From positions 1 to 11,950 of the forward strand of contig DDKG01000122.1 in assembly GCA_002339265.1 (NCBI GenBank): a stretch of 11,950 bases of DNA. Reading direction: 5' to 3'. Position numbers and translations under genes: made by a program. The notes under the pieces are model-generated. The model ran no database searches. It saw only the letters and a list, made by a program, of their open reading frames with translations, and had not been told where the DNA came from. Positions 7,538 to 11,950 of this stretch are shown here, one piece after another (within the stretch, counting starts at the first letter, position 1; each line of letters starts with the position of its first letter). The stretch comes from Massilia sp. UBA2604. GTDB taxonomy: Bacteria; Pseudomonadota; Gammaproteobacteria; Burkholderiales; Burkholderiaceae_D.

Positions 7538-8644
7538 TCAGTCGGTAACGATGTCCTGGACCGGGGCGTCGAACAGCCCCGGCGCCAGTTGCGGGCAGAC
7601 GGTCTGCGCGCAGGCGATGGTCATGGCGGCCAGCAGCTGGCCGCGGCGGCAGGCCAGTTCCAGGTCCGGCTCGCCGTTGTAGAGGGTCCAGCAGACGGCG
7701 GCGGCAAAGGCGTCGCCGGCGCCGGTGACGTCGACGATCTCGGACGGCTGGGCGGCGGCGTCCAGCATGCGCATGCCGGTGGCGCCCGTGAACATGACGC
7801 CCCGCGCGCCGCGCGTGACGATCACGTCCTGGACGCCGTCGCGCTGCAGTTCGTCGCAGGCCGCGGCGATGTCGGCGTCGGTCGCGAGTTCGCGGCCGGC
7901 GCGCGCCGCCAGCTCGCCCAGGTTCAGGATCAACAGGCGCAGGCCAGTGAGGTCGCGCGGCAGGCGGTCGATCTTCGGTTCCGAGACGGCGACGATCGCC
8001 ATCGGCACGCCGTCGCGCCGGCTGCCTTCGAGCAAGGTGGCGACCGCCGCGCGCGGCAGGTTCAGGTCGGCGACGATCAGGGCGGCGCCGGCGCGCTGCT
8101 GTTCGCGGGTGGCCAGGAAATCGGGCGTGAGCGCCTCATAGATTTCCATGTCGGCCAGCGCCACGCGCATGTCGCCGTCTTCGTCGAGCACCGCGGTATA
8201 GGTGCCGCTGGCGGCGCCATCCACGCGCAGCGCGCCGCGGGTATCGATGCCGGTTTCGTCGGCCGAGGAGAGCAGGGCGCGGCCGGACGAATCGCCGCCG
8301 ACCGCCGTGACCAGCGCCGTGGGGGCGCCCAGGCGCGCCAGGTTCTCGGCGACGTTGCGCGCCACGCCGCCGAACGATTCGGTCTGGCGCGCCGGGTTGG
8401 ACGTGCCGAGGGCGAGTTTGCCGAGCGTGCGCAGCTTGCGGTCGAGGTTGGCCGCGCCGATGCACAACACCGGCCGGTGGTCGGGCAGCACATAGGCGCG
8501 ACCGAGGATGCGGCGCTCGCGCACCAGGGTGGCGATGTAGTTGGCGACCGCGGAGCGCGACAGGCCGAGATGGCCGGCGAGGTCTTGCTGCGAGATGAAG
8601 GGGTTGGAACGGATCAGCTCGTATAACTGTTCTTTTTTCGGCAT
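7538..8644 (-). CDS. psuK: PfkB-family pseudouridine kinase with N-terminal helix-turn-helix
   Basis: The protein should phosphorylate pseudouridine to its 5'-phosphate for PsuG. From the ATG at 8644 it has 368 residues. Residues 3-51 form a winged helix-turn-helix (LYELIRSNPFISQQDLAGHLGLSRS) similar to that of E. coli YeiI-type kinases and absent from the 313-residue E. coli PsuK as I recall it. The ribokinase fold follows, with FGGVARNVAENLARLG (91-106) and VDVTGAGDAFAAAV (304-317), D311 being the catalytic base. The frame extends to a TTG at 8674, but the predicted transcription start near 8683 would leave almost no leader there, so ATG 8644 is preferred; neither has a good Shine-Dalgarno. 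Substrate is inferred from adjacency to psuG. The fused DNA-binding domain suggests a role in its own regulation. Confidence 0.9.
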   Translation of the reverse strand: MPKKEQLYELIRSNPFISQQDLAGHLGLSRSAVANYIATLVRERRILGRAYVLPDHRPVLCIGAANLDRKLRTLGKLALGTSNPARQTESFGGVARNVAENLARLGAPTALVTAVGGDSSGRALLSSADETGIDTRGALRVDGAASGTYTAVLDEDGDMRVALADMEIYEALTPDFLATREQQRAGAALIVADLNLPRAAVATLLEGSRRDGVPMAIVAVSEPKIDRLPRDLTGLRLLILNLGELAARAGRELATDADIAAACDELQRDGVQDVIVTRGARGVMFTGATGMRMLDAAAQPSEIVDVTGAGDAFAAAVCWTLYNGEPDLELACRRGQLLAAMTIACAQTVCPQLAPGLFDAPVQDIVTD

Positions 8645-8673
8645 CGCGTTCGATTGCGCCGTCAGGGCGTCCA

Positions 8674-8706
8674 AGACAATTGTTTATAAATCCTAGACAA
8701 TTGTTT
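8674..8706. promoter_or_regulatory. Tandem 12-base operator-like sites over the psuK promoter
   Basis: The 12-mer AGACAATTGTTT occurs twice, at 8674-8685 and 8695-8706, exactly 21 bases apart, or about two helical turns. Each copy holds the perfect palindrome ACAATTGT (8676-8683 and 8697-8704). One lies in the spacer between the -35 and -10 boxes and the other covers the predicted start site, a repressor-like layout. The binding protein is unknown; candidates are the helix-turn-helix of PsuK or the LysR regulator. The repeat is read directly; operator function is inferred. Confidence 0.65.
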
Positions 8707-8718
8707 TTGGCCTGTCAA
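8690..8718 (-). promoter_or_regulatory. Sigma70-like promoter of psuK-psuG
   Basis: On the minus strand a consensus -35 TTGACA (8718-8713) is followed by a 17-base spacer and a -10 TAGGAT (8695-8690), which matches TATAAT at four of six positions. Transcription would start near 8683, about 40 bases before the psuK ATG at 8644. This is the best promoter match in the window. Confidence 0.7.
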
Positions 8719-8931
8719 TGAATCTTTCTTGCAGTGTAAGCACCCCTGTGGCGATTCGTGCAATTTATTTATAAAAGGTATAAATCGGGAAGAAAAAGTG
8801 TATTTGCCATACATATCGCCATTCATGCATAGTTATAATATCTAGTTGTCCAGCGCGCAGCATTCGCGTCCGCCGGGCTCCTGCCTCTCCCGTCCAGCTC
8901 CCAATCCATCCAGTTTTCAACAAGGAATATC
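8719..8931 (+). promoter_or_regulatory. Leader and candidate promoter of the xapA-deoB-deoC unit
   Basis: This gene-free stretch separates the divergent nucleoside units and is AT-rich from about 8760 to 8845. A perfect -10 box TATAAT lies at 8834-8839. The best-placed -35 candidate (CATATC at 8812-8817, 16-base spacer) is poor, so an activator may be needed. A second -10-like TATAAA is at 8779-8784. The predicted 5' leader from the first promoter would be about 85 bases. It ends with the Shine-Dalgarno AAGGAA at 8922-8927 before the ATG at 8932. I see no riboswitch-like structure or small gene in it. Confidence 0.45.
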
Positions 8932-9774
8932 ATGTCCAGCAATACCCCATTCGAAGCCGCCGACATCATCCGCGCCCGCAAGCCGGGTTTCACACCGCGT
9001 GTGGCGCTGATCCTCGGTTCCGGGCTGGGCGTGCTGGCCGAACAACTGGTCGACGCCGTGTCGATCGGCTATGCCGACCTGCCGGGCTTTCCGATCTCCA
9101 CCGTGCATGGCCATGCCGGCGAACTGGTGCTGGGTACCCTGGCCGGCGTGCCGGTCGCCTGCATGAAGGGCCGCGGCCACTTCTATGAAGGCTACGGCCC
9201 GGGCGTGATGACCTCGGCCATCCGCACCCTGAAGCAGATCGGCTGCGAACTGCTGTTCGTGACCAATGCGGCGGGCTCGCTGCGCGTGGAAGCCGATGCC
9301 GGCAGCCTGGTCGCGATCACCGATCACATCAACTTCTTGCCGGGCAGCCCGATGGCCGGCCCGAACGACGACCGTTTCGGCCCGCGCTTCTTCAGCATGT
9401 CGAATGCCTATGACGCGGAAACCCGCGAGCAGGTCAAGGCCGTCGCTGCCGAGAAGGGCATCACGCTGCACGAAGGCGTGTACCTGGCCGCCGCCGGCCC
9501 GCACTTCGAGACCGTCGCCGAAATCCGCGCCTTCAAGACCCTGGGCGCCGACGTGGTCGGCATGTCGCTGATCCCGGAAGTGATCGCGGCGCGCCACTGC
9601 GGCCTAAAAGTGACTGCCGTCTCGGCGATCACCAACCTGGCCGAAGGCCTGTCGCCGTTTGCGCTGTCGCACGAGCAGACCCTGAAGTATGCGGCGGTCG
9701 CGGCGCAGGACATGGTCAAGCTGATCCACGCCTACATCGAGCGTCTGGGTTCGACCCCGCGCGCCGAGGCTTGA
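8932..9774 (+). CDS. xapA: Purine nucleoside phosphorylase, XapA-like
   Basis: The enzyme phosphorolyses purine (deoxy)nucleosides to free base and (deoxy)ribose-1-phosphate. The 280-residue product fits the trimeric PNP family and resembles E. coli XapA (277) along its length. Visible motifs are LILGSGLG (26-33, phosphate site), STVHGHAGELVLG (56-68), MKGRGHFYEG (78-87), FVTNAAGSL (109-117), AGPHFETVAE (188-197), VVGMS (208-212) and SAITNLAEG (231-239). N235 corresponds to the base-binding Asn239 of XapA, but the position of XapA Tyr191, linked to xanthosine use, is Ala187 here. Inosine and guanosine are therefore safer substrate guesses than xanthosine. A good AAGGAA ribosome site precedes the ATG. 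First gene of the plus-strand unit; deoB follows after 27 bases. Family firm, symbol tentative. Confidence 0.9.
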   Translation: MSSNTPFEAADIIRARKPGFTPRVALILGSGLGVLAEQLVDAVSIGYADLPGFPISTVHGHAGELVLGTLAGVPVACMKGRGHFYEGYGPGVMTSAIRTLKQIGCELLFVTNAAGSLRVEADAGSLVAITDHINFLPGSPMAGPNDDRFGPRFFSMSNAYDAETREQVKAVAAEKGITLHEGVYLAAAGPHFETVAEIRAFKTLGADVVGMSLIPEVIAARHCGLKVTAVSAITNLAEGLSPFALSHEQTLKYAAVAAQDMVKLIHAYIERLGSTPRAEA

Positions 9775-9801
9775 TTCACTTATTTTTGAAAAGCGAAGAC
9801 C

Positions 9802-10995
9802 ATGTCACGCGCATTCATCCTCCTGCTTGATTCCTTCGGCCTCGGCGCGCTGCCGGACGCCGACAAATACGGCGACGCGGGCGCCAATACCTTCGGCCAC
9901 ATTGCCGAGTGGGCGGCCAAGGAAGGCAAGCCGATGTCGCTGCCGAACCTCGAGAAACTGGGCCTGGCCGCTGCGGCGCACAAGGCGAGCGGCGAATGGG
10001 CGCCCGGTTTCGATCAGCGCGACGGCTTCACCGGCGCCTGGGGCGTCGCCCGCGAACAGTCGACCGGCAAGGACACGCAGAGCGGCCACTGGGAAATCGC
10101 CGGCGTGCCGGTGCTGTTCGACTGGGGTTACTTTCCGAAGACGGTGCCGTCGTTCCCCTCAGCGCTGACCGACAAGCTGCAAGAATTGACCGGCGTGCCG
10201 GGCTGGCTGGGCAACTGCCACGCTTCGGGCACGACCGTCATCAACGAGCTGGGCGACGAGCACGTCGCCACCGGCAAGCCTATCCTGTACACCTCGGCCG
10301 ACTCGGTGCTGCAGATCGCGGCGCACGAAGAGCACTTCGGCCTCGAGCGCCTGTACGAAGTCTGCGAAGCAGCTTATGAGCTGGTCAAGCCGTATAACAT
10401 CGGCCGCGTGATCGCGCGTCCTTTCGTCGGCGCCAATGGCGACTACAAGCGCACCGCGAACCGTCACGACTACGCGGTGCCGCCGATCGCCCCGACCCTG
10501 CTCGACCACGTCAAGGACGCTGGCGGCGAGATGATCGCGCTCGGCAAGATCAGCGATATCTTCGCGGCGCAAGGCGTCACCCGCCTGGTCAAGGGGCCGG
10601 ACAATATGGCGCTGTTCGACCGCCTGCTCGAAGTGGCCGACGAGGCGGGCGACAAGTCGCTCACTTTCGTCAACTTCGTCGACTTCGACATGCACTTCGG
10701 CCACCGCCGCGACGTCGCCGGTTATTCGAACGCGCTGCACGAGCTGGATGCGCGCCTGCCCGAATTCATGGCCAAGCTGAAGGATGGCGACCTGGTCGTG
10801 ATCACCGCCGACCATGGCTGCGATCCGACCGCGCCGGGTTCGGACCATACCCGCGAACACATCCCGATGATCTTCTTCGGCCCTGGTGTCAAGGCGCAGG
10901 AACTGCCGACCGCCGACACCTTCTCGAGCATCGGCGCTACCCTGGCGCAGCACCTCGGCGTCAAACCACTTTCGAACGGAACCGCACTGTTATGA
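9802..10995 (+). CDS. deoB: Phosphopentomutase
   Basis: DeoB interconverts (deoxy)ribose-1-phosphate and the 5-phosphate, feeding the product of the upstream phosphorylase into the pentose phosphate pathway or to DeoC. The 397 residues compare with 407 in E. coli. It belongs to the alkaline phosphatase superfamily; predicted Mn ligands are D10 (LLLDSFG), D296 and H301 (DFDMHFGHRRD, 294-304), D337 and H338 (ADHG) and H349 (SDHTREH). The last five match the spacing of ligands I recall for Bacillus cereus phosphopentomutase. The segment STGKDTQSGHWE (87-98) holds the expected phosphorylated threonine region. The protein appears complete and intact. Its TGA overlaps the deoC ATG by four bases, implying coupled translation. 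Only a weak ribosome site (GAAGA) precedes the ATG at 9802. Confidence 0.97.
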   Translation: MSRAFILLLDSFGLGALPDADKYGDAGANTFGHIAEWAAKEGKPMSLPNLEKLGLAAAAHKASGEWAPGFDQRDGFTGAWGVAREQSTGKDTQSGHWEIAGVPVLFDWGYFPKTVPSFPSALTDKLQELTGVPGWLGNCHASGTTVINELGDEHVATGKPILYTSADSVLQIAAHEEHFGLERLYEVCEAAYELVKPYNIGRVIARPFVGANGDYKRTANRHDYAVPPIAPTLLDHVKDAGGEMIALGKISDIFAAQGVTRLVKGPDNMALFDRLLEVADEAGDKSLTFVNFVDFDMHFGHRRDVAGYSNALHELDARLPEFMAKLKDGDLVVITADHGCDPTAPGSDHTREHIPMIFFGPGVKAQELPTADTFSSIGATLAQHLGVKPLSNGTALL

Positions 10996-11948
10996 GCCAG
11001 CCCCTGGATTTCAAACGTAATACCGGCATTGCGCTGGACCTGGGCCTGGTGGGCAGCCTCAAGGTCAACCGCAATGCGGCCGACCGCCGCGCCGCCAGCC
11101 TGGCGAATCGCCGCACGGTCAAGAAGGAATACCAGGCCGCCTGGCTGGTGCGCGCCATCGAATGCATGGACTTGACCACACTGAGCGGCGACGATACGCC
11201 GGGCCGCGTCGAGCGCCTGTGCATGAAGGCGATGCGTCCGCTGCGCGCCGATTTGATGCAGGCGCTGGGCCTCGAGACCCTGTCGACCGGCGCCGTCTGC
11301 GTGTACCACGAGATGATCCAGCCCGCGGTGAAAGTCATCCAGGGCCGCCTGCCGATCGCCGCCGTGTCGACCGCTTTCCCGGCCGGCCTGTCGAGCATGG
11401 AAACCAAGCTGCGCGAGATCGAGCTGTCGGTGGCCGCCGGCGCGACCGAGATCGATATCGTCATCACCCGCCAGCACGTGTTGACCGGTAACTGGCAGGC
11501 GCTGTACGACGAGATGGTGGCCTACCGCCAGGCCTGCGGCGAAGCGCACGTGAAGGCGATCCTCGCCACCGGCGACCTGGTGACCCTGGAAAACGTGGCC
11601 AAGGCCTCTTGGGTCTGCATGATGGCCGGCGCCGATTTCATCAAGACCTCAACCGGCAAGGAAGGCGTGAACGCCACCATTCCGGTGTCCCTGGTCATGG
11701 TGCGCGCGATCCGCGACTACTACGAGCAGACCGGCTTCCAGATCGGCTACAAGCCGGCCGGCGGCGTGTCGACCGCGAAGTCGGCGCTGCAATACCTGAC
11801 CGTGATGAAGGAAGAACTGGGCAACGACTGGCTGCAGCCGCACCTGTTCCGCATCGGCGCTTCCAGCCTGCTGACCGACATCGAGCGCCAGCTGGAGCAC
11901 TACGTGACCGGGAACTACTCGGCCGCCCATCGCCACGCGCAACCTTAA
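10992..11948 (+). CDS. deoC: Deoxyribose-phosphate aldolase, eukaryote-like type
   Basis: DeoC is a class I aldolase that splits 2-deoxyribose-5-phosphate into acetaldehyde and glyceraldehyde-3-phosphate. The 318-residue product is much longer than E. coli DeoC (about 259) and equals human DERA in length. Stretches such as RRTVKKE (40-46), LTTLSGDDT (61-69), TGNWQALYDE (165-174), GEAHVKAILATG (183-194) and LFRIGAS (285-291) resemble the human protein. The catalytic set is complete: D155 (EIDIV), Schiff-base lysine K218 (FIKTSTG) and K254 (GYKPAGG). The ATG at 10992 overlaps the deoB stop as ATGA. The gene ends two bases before the window edge, so any further operon member is out of view. Product assignment is firm. 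Confidence 0.97.
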   Translation: MSQPLDFKRNTGIALDLGLVGSLKVNRNAADRRAASLANRRTVKKEYQAAWLVRAIECMDLTTLSGDDTPGRVERLCMKAMRPLRADLMQALGLETLSTGAVCVYHEMIQPAVKVIQGRLPIAAVSTAFPAGLSSMETKLREIELSVAAGATEIDIVITRQHVLTGNWQALYDEMVAYRQACGEAHVKAILATGDLVTLENVAKASWVCMMAGADFIKTSTGKEGVNATIPVSLVMVRAIRDYYEQTGFQIGYKPAGGVSTAKSALQYLTVMKEELGNDWLQPHLFRIGASSLLTDIERQLEHYVTGNYSAAHRHAQP

Positions 11949-11950
11949 TT

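Noticed and set aside
8645..8674. TTG-initiated ten-codon extension of psuK.
   Set aside because: It would start only about nine bases after the predicted transcription start, lies on the operator-like repeat and adds no family-like sequence.
8760..8845. AT-rich tract considered as an attachment site, origin or insertion remnant.
   Set aside because: No flanking repeats, integrase, transposase or DnaA-box cluster is visible; a promoter region between divergent genes explains it.
9775..9801. Short gap between xapA and deoB considered as a terminator.
   Set aside because: It has a short T run but no stem, and the genes are consecutive in one pathway with only 27 bases between them.

Overview
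The window is a GC-rich bacterial chromosome segment, roughly two thirds G+C by eye, with long spurious open frames opposite most real genes. It is packed with genes and holds two functional blocks separated by a LysR-type regulator gene. I recognise ten genes, nine complete and one cut by the left edge. The gene set and protein sequences fit a pigmented betaproteobacterium of the Oxalobacteraceae (Massilia/Duganella-like). That placement is inferred from general familiarity, and no rRNA or other marker here proves it.

Left block (1-5484, all on the minus strand): a carotenoid operon read crtE-crtX-crtY-crtI-crtB, the Pantoea-type order for zeaxanthin glucoside synthesis. CrtE makes GGPP, CrtB condenses it to phytoene, CrtI desaturates to lycopene, CrtY cyclises to beta-carotene and CrtX glycosylates hydroxylated product. 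The hydroxylase CrtZ, needed between CrtY and CrtX, is not in the window and probably lies beyond the left edge. The last four genes overlap by 4-8 bases. An AT-rich leader (about 5485-5600) carries two candidate promoters and two small inverted repeats.

Right block (5681-11948): nucleoside catabolism in two divergent units. On the minus strand psuK (pseudouridine kinase fused to an N-terminal helix-turn-helix) and psuG (pseudouridine-5'-phosphate glycosidase) break pseudouridine down to uracil plus ribose-5-phosphate; a LysR-type regulator gene follows 16 bases later. On the plus strand a XapA-like purine nucleoside phosphorylase, phosphopentomutase (deoB) and deoxyribose-phosphate aldolase (deoC) convert purine (deoxy)nucleosides to base plus pentose phosphate, and deoxyribose-5-phosphate on to acetaldehyde and glyceraldehyde-3-phosphate. 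The aldolase is of the eukaryote-like 318-residue type, with catalytic residues at the same positions I recall for human DERA.

The most striking non-coding signal is between the two nucleoside units. A strong sigma70-like promoter for psuK (TTGACA, 17 bases, TAGGAT) is overlaid by two identical 12-base sites, each with a perfect ACAATTGT palindrome, set exactly 21 bases apart. This looks like a two-site operator, possibly bound by the helix-turn-helix of the kinase itself. I saw no CRISPR array, tRNA, rRNA, insertion sequence or prophage, and no convincing wholly new system.
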